Source: Tetragonia tetragonoides (Eukaryota; Streptophyta; Magnoliopsida; Caryophyllales; Aizoaceae). Taken from it: a stretch of DNA of 64,000 bases. This document shows positions 34,415-47,163 of this stretch, piece after piece. Every line of letters begins with the position of its first letter. Positions within the stretch are counted from its first letter, which is position 1. The position numbers and the translations under genes are program-made. The stretch is taken from NCBI GenBank assembly GCA_038025085.1, contig CM076148.1:17332001-17396000 (forward strand). Direction: 5' to 3'. The notes beneath the pieces are model-generated. The model was not told the origin of the DNA. It made no database searches and was given only the letters and a program-made list of their open reading frames with translations.

Positions 34415-34572
34415 GCATCATCACCAACCTTAAGGGACATGGCGGAGTTGCTTCCTGCGACGAAGCGGCTGACGAGCTCGGCCGCCTTTGTCTTCGATGA
34501 CGGTGTCCGGCTACCGGCAGCCACCAGCTCCTCTGGTGGAGACACCACTGAACTGCTAAATACTCCCAACAT

Positions 34573-36166
34573 CCTAGTTCTTAAATTAAACTTAAGGACA
34601 CCCACACAATATAAGAGAAAAAAGAAAGACAATAGGAAACACAGGTAAGATGTGGAAATTGAAATGATCATAGTCTTGCCATTTAAAATAGGATCCAAAA
34701 GGGTATTATTGTCATTTGAAAATGGTTCACTTTGGAGTATTTGAGACTTTTTGGTATGTTCATTATTGTCATGTAATGACATTATGTGACTATCAAATAA
34801 GCTAAGAAAAAGATGAAGAGATTGTCATGTCACGTTTTCTCTCCTTTTTTTATATTTTCCGTGCAAGAAAATAAATTTTAATGCCTTTAGGGAAAAAAAA
34901 GGAAAAAAAAAAGACGACTAGGACTTTTAGTGGGACCCACAGCAAGGGCGATGACACCCATGAACCAGATTAGTGATATGTGGGTCCGTGGTAGTTTTGT
35001 TTGGATAAGAATTTTTAGAAAATCGATCAAAAGATGAAAATCATGATGATATTCATGAAGTCATATTGATGGGTAAAGATTACTAAAATAATTTAGGTAA
35101 AATCTCGTTTTAAATTTTGTAAAAAAGTACCATTAGGTTTTCGTAGATTTCGTATATCAACTAGAATTCTAGAATGACTATTTTGCCCGCGAATTTTATG
35201 GCAAAATGGTCATTTTAAGCGGTTAAATTGGTAAATGTAAAGACATTTGTTTTAGAACTAAACTATTATCAATATTGATAATGAGGGTTGGTTATGATCA
35301 AACTAACATCACAAAGTGAGTCTCAAACTCTCAATTAGTCATTATCAGTGACAAAGTTAGTGTTACCTAATATTATAGTAGGGGATAAAAATGATATGTC
35401 GCGGTGCTTTTACCAAAATGTTATGGTGGCGACGAAAAAAAGTAAAACCATATATGCATTGTTGAGGCTTGGTGTGTATCAACTTAACCGACCTATTTTC
35501 AAATCAGTTCAGCTTATTTCAATTAAATATTTTCAGTTTTGCTTGTTCAGTTTAAATCAGTCTTAATTCATTCACTTTAACTCTTGTAAGCTGAAAAGAA
35601 CACTACGTTAGTCCTGAAAATTTTCAAGTGTTAGGCCTATTGGTTTTAAGGTATAGTTCAATTCAGCTCACCACGTGAACCTTATGAAATTACTCTTATC
35701 AATGAAAAAAGAAAAGGAAGAAACAATTAGGGGCAACAGACAAGCAAAATAATCACTATTTGAAGAGTCATTCATCATGCTAGGCTGCTAGGGTTAGAGG
35801 TTTCATACTCACGAAATATTTCTGTGATAGCTAGGCTAGAATTGACGAGTCAATCCGCTACTGCATTTTCTGGGATAACATACAAATATTTGCATATAGT
35901 GGAAACCAGAACCTTTGAACCTTTTCTTTTTATAGATAATACTTTAAAAGAAGAAAGAAAACAAGTAACGCTGTTTTTTTCCTGTATGACAAACTGTGGG
36001 TGCATCTATCATGTTTCATGCAAGGAACCTTAATTTGTTTATTAGGTGACATGATAGTCACTTGTTTAATTAATTCCCTGACATGGCAGCTCATCTGAAT
36101 ATTAAGCAAATAACACTCATGCTTAATTTAATTTAATAGTTACTAATCATAATCATAATCATAATA
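34573..36166. other. Promoter side of the AILP1-like exon and intergenic DNA
   Basis: The first few hundred bases would be the former promoter and leader of the AILP1-like gene. I see no other gene. Very AT-rich. Confidence 0.4.
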
Positions 36167-37488
36167 TCTATGTATTAGAGGTATTTTCTGACAGCATTGA
36201 AGGCGTCCACCTAAACGAGCCATTGTAATAAAATTTTAAAATAAATATAAAATAGAAATATATGTTTTGGTATAAAATATATACTAAATTCTACTTTCCT
36301 AAATTCTAAAAGAGTTACTATTAATTAGAGGTTTTAGAATATATATTAAAGTTGTACTTTCCTAAATCATTAAAGAGTAGACTATTAGATTTTAAAAAGC
36401 ATATAACTTTAGTTTCATCGCTTAAGAAATTAAATTGCTTACACTATTGGAACGAGTACGAAATATCCTTTAAAATGAGACTAATTTGTAGTATGTTCTA
36501 TTGATTTACAACATTAGATGTGTCCACCTAAAAAGGTCATCAGTAATTAGCTTGACAAGCTGACACAACTAAAGAGTTGGATGTAAAAATAAGAGAAAAG
36601 ATATGTATATTAGTTATAAAATTTAAAAAACAATCTCAAGTTAAAATATAATAAAAAGAGTAAGTGTAGAATAAAGAAATAAACACTGAAATTGTAAAAT
36701 ATACAGTCAGGTGTTCCAATTTATGCACACAATCATGGATCTAAAATGATTTCAGGTCCAATATTTAATAGGAAACTTTATTATAATTATCACGTATAAT
36801 TCTATAACGAAGTTAATATAATTATACGTAATATACTGATTCCCCATGTTATTTAAGGTTTCAAATTATGTTCCCTTCAACTTTATAATTATTAATGTAC
36901 TCCCTCTGGCCCACAAATAAAATTACATTGAACTTTTTGCATTATTCAAGGCAGTACTTCGACCGCATATAACTTTGAGAATACAAGCAAGCATTGAAAT
37001 ATGTTTTTCTATTCTAAGGTTTACATCTAAAACTTCTTTATTTTTTGAAAAGTATACATAGTTATGTATACATTAGACATTTAAACTGATTTTACCATTT
37101 AAAAAAAGGATCATATCTTTGGAATGTTAGTTGTACACTTATATCAACATAATAGTATTGGCGTAACAACATCAAGCATAGAAAAACTTTGAAACTATTA
37201 CCTCTTGGATCATGTAACATATGGGATGAGTTAATTAATAGTTAATTGAAATTTATGATAAGAGTTTAAATTAGATAAGATACCCTATAAAATCATAGTA
37301 ATCCTATTATATGACATTCATGATATTAATTTGGATTATATAAATATTTATCCGTATATTACTAATAGTTTTTCATAAGTGACAATTACACTTTTTTTTC
37401 GATGAGATTAATAATCACGTTATATTAATTTTATTATTATAATCACAGTCCGTGCAGCGCACGAGCATACTTACGGACATCCACCTAG
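36167..37488 (+). mobile_element. Possible non-autonomous Helitron
   Basis: The right end has a GC hairpin (ccgtgcagcgcacg) and, about 20 bases on, ccacCTAG followed by T, as in plant Helitron 3' ends (hairpin then CTRR, inserted before T). A candidate left end is TCTATGTATT after A at 36166. The inside is AT-rich and non-coding. The 3' end is convincing; the 5' end is a guess. Confidence 0.4.
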
Positions 37489-38258
37489 TTTAATAAACCA
37501 CCGCCGTCTCAAGTTGAAATATCCAAACTAAGAAACTTATATTCCAAATTAAGAAGTGATATTTTTCAATTTAGTTACATTCAAAGCCAATCAAAGTCTT
37601 CATTCATCATATGCAATTATTTTTGGTCTGCTTAATTAAATGTTAATCCTAGTCACACCCAACGCACTAAAATGAAGAATAACTTTTTATTAAAATAATG
37701 GAATCTTCTTGATTCCTTGCTGAAGTGGTTGTCAATAGTGATATTTTGACGATCATGTTTTGGTTGGAATCTTAAATCACACATTATTGTGTATTTTTAT
37801 GTGCATTATTTGGTTTGTTTTATTTATTTATTTTATTTATTTTTATTTTTTTTCTGTTTGTGGGGTTGGAAACTTGGAATTACCTGCCATCATAATCACA
37901 CGGTTCCAAAAAATAATGACATAAACAAAACCTGAAAGGATGGGTCACTTATTGATCAGATAAGATAGTTACATTGATTTTTATTTTTATGATAAAATAC
38001 AAATATGGAGTGAAAGAATTTCAACATAAATATTCAGATTTGACATAATTGCAAATAATCATACCCATGAAATTCAGTATACAACATGTTAACAGGATAA
38101 CTCATATGTGAATCTCGCATCTTGAATGATTTGGAGATAGGTGGATTGTATATAAGTTAGTGAGTCACTCGGACCACCTAATTGCAATTAGTTTTGGAAT
38201 GAAACCACATTGACTAGTATGCGGTCCACTCTCCTCCACACGCAAATCTAATGGTTGT
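37489..38258. other. Intergenic DNA
   Basis: AT-rich. I see no gene. Confidence 0.5.
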
Positions 38259-39377
38259 AGACCCCAAAATTGCGTAAAAGAGTACTCCTAGATCATCCCA
38301 AGATTGAAGAGGAGGGACGGAACAAGCCATAAAGGCTCGTCAGCTCCACGGAACAAGGCACAAAACCAAGGCCCTCACCTCTCTACCACAAAATAGTAGG
38401 TAAACAGTTCGGAAACAAGTTGACAAGACACTTGTTTTGTTAGATTCAAGAAAAAACTTCCAAAGCCTTGCATGAGTTACATCTAAACATATCTCCACTT
38501 CCATAAATTGGCATTAAGAGATTTGCAAAACTTGTAACCAAAATTTATGGCTACAAAATTATTGTTTCATATTTTCTTTTCTCTTAATTTTTTGCATGTT
38601 TGACCTTTTTCGGTTTACGAATTGGCACGTCAACCGGACATTTTTTGCTTTTCATCTCCAATTTTCAGCGGGCAATCTACCTCGAGTTTTGAAATCAAGT
38701 TGCATATATTGAATTTTTCACAACTAGTCTCGAGGGGGCATCAATAAACACCAAAATTGCGTCAAACTATATTCTCCAAAAGATGTTAGGAAACACCTTA
38801 GACGACCTCTATCTTTTTGGATAAAAGATAAAATACTTTCTTTTGGGGAGTTTGTGTTTGACGCAATTTTGGTGTTTATCAATGCCCCTGGAGAAATGGA
38901 GATGAATAGGTAAAAATCGTCCCATCGAGCATGCCAAATTGTAAACCAAAAAAAAAATAAAAATAAACCTGCAAATAAATAAGAGGAAAGAAAAATACAG
39001 AATTTTTTTATTATTGATAAATAGGGCTTGAAAGCGTTTCTATTTTGTAGTAGGGGGGTGAAATGGCCTAGGCTTTGTGGCTTGAAAGCGTTTCTATTTT
39101 GTAGTAGGGGGTGAAATGGCCTAGGCTTTGTGGCTTGTTCCGTTGAACTTGACAAAACCTTTATGGCTTGTTCCGTCGACTCTTTCGGCCACTCTTTCAA
39201 CCCTGGGATGATTTCTCTATCAGAAGATGAACTCGTTGTTGAGATGACCTAAATCTCCTCTATAATCTTATTTTATTGGAGTAAAAGATAATATATACTC
39301 TGTAAGATAATTATTATATCTTTTCAGATAATTATCAAAACGTTCTAAAAGTATTGTTTGATGCAATTTTGGTGTCT
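38259..39377. repeat. Nested inverted-repeat (fold-back-like) element
   Basis: The outer ends agaccccaaaattgcgt and gcaattttggtgtct are near inverses. Further in, gatcatccca...gacggaacaagccataaagg (38290-38350) is mirrored at 39140-39215. In the middle (38734-38890) a second inverted pair of about 50 bp repeats the same gataaacaccaaaattgcg word. A tandem repeat of about 55 bp (39027-39135) lies in the right arm. It may be two LTR pieces of one family joined head to head, or a fold-back transposon. Confidence 0.55.
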
Positions 39378-39918
39378 AAAATAGTTTCAGAGCCATGTTG
39401 AATATCGTGACCCATTGTGCTAAAACAATAGTCCAATAGTATTCCTACAGGCTCTGAATGTCGAAAGCTGTGAGCCTGTGACTCCGTTGCATAGAATCAC
39501 CCTCAAATCCTCAAATGAGTGACTTCTTGACCTCAAAAGGGTGATCATTGTATGGATCAATTCGTAATAAAATTTGCTGCCTTTGTTTGCCTATGTATTC
39601 TATTATTGTTACCCAAATACTATCATTCAGTAACGTTAATAATTCTATTACATGATCGTTTGAATTGACAGAATCGGAATTTTGTGCTTGCACCACATCA
39701 GATTAATTGTTGGAGGAAGATGGAGTACAATAATGCTAAAATCAGCATCACTATTAGCACTCCACTCTCAATCAGTTGATTGACACTTATGTGAGGCAAC
39801 ACTGAGATCAGATAACATATCATCAATATATTCCTCGTTTGTAAAAGTCGATATAGCCTGTAGGCCACATACTCCATGGCGTAGGGCCTCGTATATCCGC
39901 CAGGACCACCACACAAAA
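39378..39918. other. Intergenic DNA
   Basis: No gene or bounded repeat seen. Confidence 0.45.
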
Positions 39919-40008
39919 GAGTGTTTCTCACAAGACAATCAAAGGTTCTTTGTAACTAAGATGGAGTGTTTCTCACAAGACAATCAAAGGTTCTTTGTAA
40001 CTAAGATG
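39919..40008. repeat. 45-bp tandem duplication next to a SINE
   Basis: The unit gagtgtttctcacaagac... to ...ttctttgtaactaagat occurs twice in direct succession without differences that I can see. The SINE starts right at the end of copy 2. Confidence 0.9.
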
Positions 40009-40186
40009 GGTTGGTGTAGTGGTTCAACACTTCATTCTATAAACAAGTGGTTGGAGGTTTGAATCCCAACTCTTGCGAATGGAAAAAATCCCTTGGCCAG
40101 TCCTCTACCGCTTAGTGCGCTGACAGTTGGGGCGAGAAAGTTAGTCACTGTGATCGACGGTGGATACCCTTGGCAAAGACCAAAAA
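40001..40186 (+). mobile_element. tRNA-derived SINE with about 19-bp target duplication
   Basis: It begins near ggttggtgtagtggttcaac (A-box) and has ggaggtttgaatcccaac (B-box) about 40 bases on. It ends in ccaaaaaaa. The flanks aatcaaag(g/a)ttctttgtaa at 39982-40000 and 40187-40205 are a target-site duplication with one mismatch. Confidence 0.8.
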
Positions 40187-40205
40187 AATCAAAGATTCTT
40201 TGTAA

Positions 40206-40652
40206 GTTCACTAGAGCTGATCATGTGCAACCGGCCATCTAATAAACGGATATGGACAAGATATTTGTGTAAATTTATTTGGCTTGGAACGTTACCCCAG
40301 CCAAAGTCCGTTTGCCGGGCCCGTCCACGTGGCTGTTACACATCCCGTATTCACCAGTACTCATCAACAAACACAGAAAACATCCCGTACTCACCGACGC
40401 TCACTAAGTCACCAACACAACAAAAAACCCAAATATATTAAACGAGAAGCCTAAGAATCTTAAAAGAGTGTTGTAATCTAAGATTTTCATGTTCTTTTGT
40501 TTTGAACCATATTCAGTCCCCCATTCACTCATCCCCAGTATGCCAAAGGTAACGCTTTGACTTTCTCAAGTCACATGAATTATGTATTGATCATCTATTA
40601 CCAGAAAGTTAGTACTAAGTAACAGAGTAACTTAAACAAACGATCCCTTGAA
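40206..40652. other. 3' flank of the SPC3 gene
   Basis: The left part holds a fragment (ctagagctgatcatg) of the repeat seen at 19255. The right part may be SPC3 3' UTR. Confidence 0.4.
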
Positions 40653-43600
40653 TCATCTGTATTCCTCTGGCAAGCGGTACCCTGTCATTACTATTTTGTC
40701 AGCAAACATCTTTCCCGTCTTAGGCATGACATGCCAGTGCAACGTCAAGTTGAACTCCTTGCCTCGCAGGTTGCTACCCTGGAATAGAAACAGCAGTTCT
40801 ATCCTTATCAATCTACCAGTTGCTAAAGTAAAAACTTTTCAGGTATGTTGTGTGCACTGAAGTGTCTAAATCTTTCAGAATGATAATGGCAGGGGAAGAG
40901 TAGTATGTAAAGAGGCGACTAAGAAGAAATATCTACGAAGCAACCTGAAAACATAGACATTAAGCTAACATTAGTCCACTGTGAATGCTGACCTGATCAG
41001 TAAATCTGTACTTGTTTTTGATGCGAGTCGAAATATATGCTTGTTCTTGCAATGGTATTATAGCATCCCAAAGTGAAAGCTGTAACAGAATTTTTTAACA
41101 AACCAAGTCACTCAACTAAAGATAAAATATTTATTACAATACATTCATTAGCATTACTTAGTGCAAAAGGGCCTATCTAGCCTGCGCAATAAGTCACACC
41201 AGTTTAATATCACGTGTCTGATAGTCATTAAAGGATCAGGGTCATCAGTGCCAGTAGCGCTCCATCTTCACAATCTTTTTCACTCTCCCCCCCCCCCCAC
41301 CCCCAACAGGAAAAGAAAAACAAGAGAAGCTTCGATTTCCCACCCTTCCTAGCTCCAAATCCAACTACCTTGAGAAGGAGGGAAGAATGCATTTGCCTAC
41401 TAACATATATATGAATGGCAGCAAAGAGCTGATAGCTCAATCACATTAACACTTGCTTACAAGCAGCTCCCAGGGTTGGGTGTGTGGGATGGTCATTAAT
41501 TTGGGCTGGGCCAGATCAGTATTTATCAATATGGTTGGGGGTTGGTTGAAGTGGGGGGGGGGGGGTGTTCTGGTCCCTCTATTGCCCCGCTGCAAATTTT
41601 CATGGCAAACTGCACACGACACACCAGTTCCTGTACTTCTCTTTTCATTTTTAGAACCCTCTAATAATCTTCATTTTAAAGGTCATTGTTGTCGCCAGGC
41701 TTGCTAAAACTTCCTCTCACCACACACCACTGCACATACGAGGACAAAATTATCTCCAACTTGAATTGCAGCAGTTTGCAATCGAGGTTGCAGATTTTTT
41801 TTTTAGATAACATGGTTATCCAAGCTTTGCTTGACTAATCCATGGGCCCTGAAGTTAACGACCAGGAAAACCTCCAGAGGCCTGAGGGGACTCCAACCTA
41901 GGAGGCTGGGACCTCTCGAATAGATCTCAGAGGTCGAAAACGCAGTTGGCTTCGCAATTGTTGATTGATCTTATCTTTATTTCAGCAATGCTTATAGGCT
42001 AACTATTTCAAGTTCCTACATATCTATTTGGTATTGGAGCATTACAAACATTTGTGAGTCATGACAGCATGCAGAGAATATTTTTGAGATTTGCAAAGGA
42101 ATTTATACAGTTAATGTGTCCGTGTGCAATCCATGAGGTTGATTGAGCAGAAGAAATAGTTACATTTTAGGATGCTCCAGAAGAAAGTGACAAAATACCC
42201 TCCATCACTTGATGCCTATTTCTATATACTTATCTGCAACTTAAATAACAGAAATAAAACGGACAACCAGAACCTTGAATGCCGAATAGGTGGTAGTGTA
42301 GCTCAAGAATTCATCAAGCCAAAGGAACCCACCAAGAAGAGTAAGGACCGCTAACTAATGGATGGAGTTAGGTTAGGAGTCTAGAAGTAAATAGATGGTA
42401 GTGTAGCTCAAGAAATCATCTTGCAACGTACAAAATGTCTAAAGATTTATAACGAATCCAGGCCACTATTCCTATCACAAGCTGGGTTTTCAAGAAAAAG
42501 CAACCCTGAGCTTTGACAACGCAAGAATCACAACCTAAACCCAAGCAAAAGAAGAAATTAAGAACTGAGGATAACAAACTCCAAATGTGAAGTAACATTA
42601 AACTCTATTTAAGAAATAACATTCCAAAAAGTCAAGAGTCTAATGGATTGGCAGCAGTTTTTACGCAGCCTAGGGTTGCGTCTGTAGTTTCTATCAACCC
42701 CCCGTAGCTCCACCCCAAAACTGAACAAAAGAGAAAAAGAAAGCAAAAAGGAGAAAAGAAGAGTCCTCTTCACATCCGTTCTTGCTCCTTTTGGTATGAG
42801 GGGGGAGTTTGTTGTTTGTCCAGCTAATTTTGTACAGAGTATCGTGGTTGGGGAAGAGTAAGAGGGTAATTTACTATGACAATGTGCTTTTTTTATTTTG
42901 CCATTTTCTTTTCTTTAGATAAGGAAATTTTTTATTAATCAAATCAATAAAGAATGCAAAAAAGAGGATAAGGCATCCTCATAAGTAACACAACTACAAA
43001 TCCTGCCAATGGCGTTGTACCATTTTCTTGAGTATCGGTTGGAGCAGAATGCTTGGTAATTTTTTGTATGGCGTTTCTTTGGGCCAATTCGGCTAGGGCA
43101 TTTAAGGGTGTGCCCCTGATTTGTAATTAGTCTCCTTTTGAGGATTCCTCCTACGTTGTGACATTTCTTCTAATTGATTTTGTATGGGGTTGTGTGGTGT
43201 ATTCGGCGTCTCTTTGAGCCAATTCGGCTGGGGCTTTTAAGGGGTGCCCCTTACTGAGTACTGATGTTCAACGTCATTCTGGTGTAACTGCCCAAAAATA
43301 TTACACCCAGCAAAATCAAATAAAATCCCAAACAATAGCATATCAGTATCCCTCACAAAAATACACATAAACTTTGACCCAATCTTTTCGCATTGCCGAC
43401 AAATTCAATCAATAAACTTTCAAAACCCACAACTTGAAAGTGTATATTCCACTTCATCAACATCAAAATTTCACAGTACCCGTCCAAAAGAGAAACCCAC
43501 AATTTCTTTGTTTTGATACTACAGCTAACGAACCCTTAAGAACACCTATATAATAATAAAGTGAATTTCTGAATTCTCCCTCTTCTTTGTTCCCCTTTTT

Positions 43601-46600
43601 CCGTTTCACCTCTTACCGTCGTGACATTAGGGCTTCATAGTTGGATTGGGAAATTATAATTGGGTTAAAAATGTTATTAGTTTCTCTTTTTGACTGCTCC
43701 TCCTACGTTGTAATGTTCTTTCGGTTACAGTTAAGATAAAATTGTCATCTAAAAAGCCATCCTTTCATACGGAGGTACAGACCCCACCAGTTAGTACCTT
43801 AAGAGGCGGGGAAAGGATAAAAACTTCCAGGTCACCTTGAATTAAAGAGGGAAATAATCAACACCAACATGAAACTAGCATATTATAAGGTAATAATGAT
43901 TACCTGATTCAGTGTGTTTTTAGAGGTTCCATACTCTGCCGCCACAAACACAAACAACTGCAGAGGCAAGTTACAGAAGAATTCAGATAATGAATTTGGC
44001 TAGTTCTTGAATGTAAACTACCACATAATGTTAAAAGTCATATTGCTTAATTTATTAATACAAACTCAAGCAATCAAATAGTCTAATGTACAGAAACATA
44101 CTCTGTATCATACACAATTCAGCACAAAAGCATGCATGCGCACACAGAAAGGGCCCATGGACTTGCATATAAAGTCAGATCTATGCAACATGACATTATT
44201 CAGCCAAACAAGGCACACAAACATTAACACAGGTGCCTTTCTACAAGAAAAGATGCCAAAGCACCAAATTCCAGTCTTCCATACCTACTTTAATTTAAGT
44301 ACCGGTGTAGCAGAAAACTAACTAAGCACATCATAGGGGAATTTGTTTAGTCTGCGTCAACCATTCCATGGACCGACACTATATCCTCTGTTCTACAACC
44401 AGTATCCTTTGTGCTACATCCCCTATCATAAGACTGGCTGGAGAAGACTGCCATTTCTTTGCAATAGTTTTTCTTTCACCAGTCCAAGGATTTCAATAAA
44501 TCTCACATACTCACATGGCATGTCAACCAATCGTATTACCCACACCTAAGTAGCATATGACCTTAGAGTAAGGGGAAAAAGCACTCATGTACAAAAACCT
44601 TGTATCATGTGATCCCTAGCGTGAAGATGGGGAGCTACTAACTATGCTGGCTGCATTGAATGTCTATGTTTATTACCCTAAGTACCCATGTTGGATGCTC
44701 AACACTCTGACATGATATGTAAAGTGTAAACTTGGCCACTTCATTTTTATGCCAAGAAAATGCAAAATTTTTAGAAAGTGGCTGGTCTTGACGACATATC
44801 CATGTTAGCAATTAAATTTTGCACATATAGTACTTCATACTTCATAGGTGCCAATCATAACTCACAGACATTTTAACAAATGTATAAAAAACATCAAAAA
44901 TAGGCCAGGAAAGTCACAGAATACCTGTTTTGTATTCCAAGTAAATAGCGACTGCAAATCTGCTGTAATGTTCAGACTCAAGCTCACCTGAAGATACAGA
45001 ATACAGAATAATTGAAAATGCAAGTACATCAGCTGGAGCATGAACACCCAACAGAGAAGCTTGAAGTCAACATTTAGTTCTAGTAAAAGCTTAAGCTGAA
45101 TCATATGGTCCTTATGGATAATATCCCAAAGAAATGAAGGAACTTAATAACAGAACTTGCAATGGAAGTTTCATATTACGTATCTCATGTTCCAGACCTT
45201 TTAAGGTCATCAAATAGGAACAGAACATCAACATAAATAGGCATAACCTCACCTTCTTTTTAGTGAATTTCTAATGCTAGGCAATTGTTTTTGTTGCAAT
45301 ATCAACTAAAATTAACAAAACTAGATTAAACAAAGGTCCTAGCATCTAATGAGCCAAATCAATTTAAACAACGTGGAATCTGCATTGTGGAACAAAGCCA
45401 CCAATATAAACTATCCAACAAAAATATCCAAGCAACATTACCACGGTATCCTCTATCATGTTTCAACGAATTCTGAGAGTAGAAGCAAAAGCCTCATCAA
45501 CATATAGTGAAATATACGAGACACATTAAAGCATCAAATAAAGTTTGTTTTAGCACTTACTGAATGGCATGCAAAGATCATAATCGGTATTTGCAACCAT
45601 GATATAGGTCAACCTACAACTGTGCCTTAGCCCAAAGCATATGATGCAAAGCACAAGGCATCGTAACTGGAATTTGAAGATCACTAGAACTAACTTGTTT
45701 GTCTTTGGATATATATAGGATATAAACTACTATTTACTAAATTCATATTTACTTTCACGGATAATTTAGGGTAGTGAATCTTATAATATCAGTTTCAATA
45801 GGTTTAGGAAACATGTTTGCTAAGTGTCGTCTCCGCAAAATATTACCTACCCTCTCTCTCACACTCTCAAAGCCGACCCCCCTTTGAATGACTGAACCAG
45901 CCCACTGGCTCCATTTGATTATAAAAACACTTTTCATGAAATGCTTCCAAGTACCATGGCGTGAGTGCAACCCACTTTAGCCTGCTAATACTTCGCTCCA
46001 TGATCAGATCATCATCATTGACCAGCCATCCTTCAGCAGGTCCATTTCATTTCAGTGCAATTGTGATTTTTCAGATTTTAATTATGGTTTGACCGAACCC
46101 GACTTGACCCACATGTTTGCCAAGTCTATCACAAGGGAGTAATACCTAGATTGCACTCCCATAATAAAAACCTAAAAACAACACCACATACACCCAGTTC
46201 AATCCCATTGCTTCATTGTATTGGATTCATTTACTATGTGTACTATAATTTCCAAAGCCATATAGGCTAGTTAGAACAAAATCAGAATGCAAAGCAATCC
46301 ATTATGCAATTGCAATCAACCAAGTAATTCGATCAGAAAAGGAAATAAATACAACATATTTTGGTTGGCAAACATAATGAATACAATGTCATTATCCTTC
46401 CAAATCCCATAATTGTTTTTTTCCTTTACATTTGGCTCAAGATCAGTTTAAACTAAAAACTGTTTACAGATTAACATACATTATATACTCATTTGAAGTA
46501 ATTGATCAAATTAGAGTAATCAACTGATATTACATGACACATCAAACATAAATGATGCCAAGTCTACTGAGTAGAGGACAATGACAGTTCTCATTTCATC

Positions 46601-47163
46601 AGCAGACAGATGTAATAGTCAATAATAACATGTCTTATTATAAGAACAAGCTATTAATGAGAATACTCAAGTAATAAGTCCCATTATAGGCTACCAAACA
46701 ACCCCTAATTGATTGTAGCAGAATTGTCAAAATTTTAGTTTTAAATGGAGCAAATTACATCTCAGTTCAAGAAAAATGTAAGAAAAAGAAAAGGGTCAGA
46801 ACAGGAATTAACATACTAATTGATCAGTAAACCAAAATACCCACAAAAAAAAAAGGGAGGAAAGGGGTTTATGATGGAGAAATTACCTCATCATTGCCAT
46901 TGGAGAGTTTCTGAAACCTATGGATGTTTAACACCTAATGAAAAAGCTAAAAATACATATATCAGATGACAAGAAACAAAAACAAGAAAAAAAAACAAAA
47001 AGAAAAAATATTTAACCAGAGGAGAGAGAAAGAAGACCTGAATGTGGGCAGTAGGAGAAGGGGAATTGAAATTGTCGGAGAAAGAAGCCATGACGCACAT
47101 TATAGCTAATATTGTCACTGATAATGTTAGCAGTGCATTTGCTCTATACCCAAATGAATGCAT
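40653..47163 (-). CDS. SPC3: Signal peptidase complex subunit 3 (SPC22/23 type), six exons
   Basis: Exons on the minus strand are 47163-47038, 46934-46887, 44987-44925, 43957-43904, 41079-40993 and 40778-40653. Every intron is GT-AG, all junctions are phase 0, and the spliced frame is open for 167 codons to TGA. Exon 1 ([20 protein letters not shown]) gives the N-terminal membrane anchor. Exons 2-4 hold [16 protein letters not shown] and [18 protein letters not shown]. Exon 5 has SLWDAIIP and NKYRFTDQ. Exon 6 has [21 protein letters not shown] and ends PEEYR. This is the full plant SPC3 layout: a type II ER membrane protein with a lumenal domain that supports signal peptide cleavage. In exon 5 the segment [16 protein letters not shown] departs from the usual family sequence. 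Introns 2 and 4 are long (1.9 and 2.8 kb), and intron 4 carries a SINE. Confidence 0.95.
41793..41936 (-). mobile_element. tRNA-derived SINE in SPC3 intron 4
   Basis: It shares gggccctgaagttaacgacc and .aaaacctccag.ggcc with the SINE at 15085, and it lies in the same orientation relative to the + strand. It is about 30 bp longer, with an extra ttatccaagctttgcttgact. No clean target duplication. Confidence 0.65.

Larger units (their letters stand above)
29512..34572 (-). pseudogene. Exon 1 of an AILP1/TSJT1-like gene, split by a Copia element; remainder absent
   Basis: On the minus strand from ATG 34572 the reading is MLGVFSSSVVSPPEELVAAG and on to SLKVGDDA (34415). It resumes beyond the Copia element at 29561 with QLAFTHEGESPLRPR and ends at a GTAATG donor (29512/29511). 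This is the N-terminus of the aluminium-induced protein family (YGL and LRDR motifs, class II glutamine amidotransferase-like fold), which respond to stress, auxin and sugar. The Copia target duplication gatgc lies in the Asp-Ala codons. Later exons, expected to encode the DEIFCLFEGALDNLG region, were not found down to 27,000. The intron region holds a MITE and a low-complexity repeat instead. The gene was either already truncated or lost its remainder later. Apart from the insertion this exon has no stop. Confidence 0.8.

Noticed and set aside
34285..34782. 165-codon minus-strand frame as one gene
   Set aside because: Only its middle (from 34572) is the AILP1-like exon. The first part is leader and the last part is Copia LTR.
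38734..38890. MicroRNA precursor
   Set aside because: The stem is long and its arms also recur in the outer inverted repeat, which fits a repeat element better than a miRNA gene.
38724..39200. 158-codon minus-strand frame
   Set aside because: It runs through the arms of the inverted-repeat element and repeats itself because of the 55-bp tandem repeat. It shows no protein-like features.
42290..42420. Words gtagtgtagctcaag as a tRNA gene
   Set aside because: No matching acceptor stem, anticodon loop or T-loop could be found.
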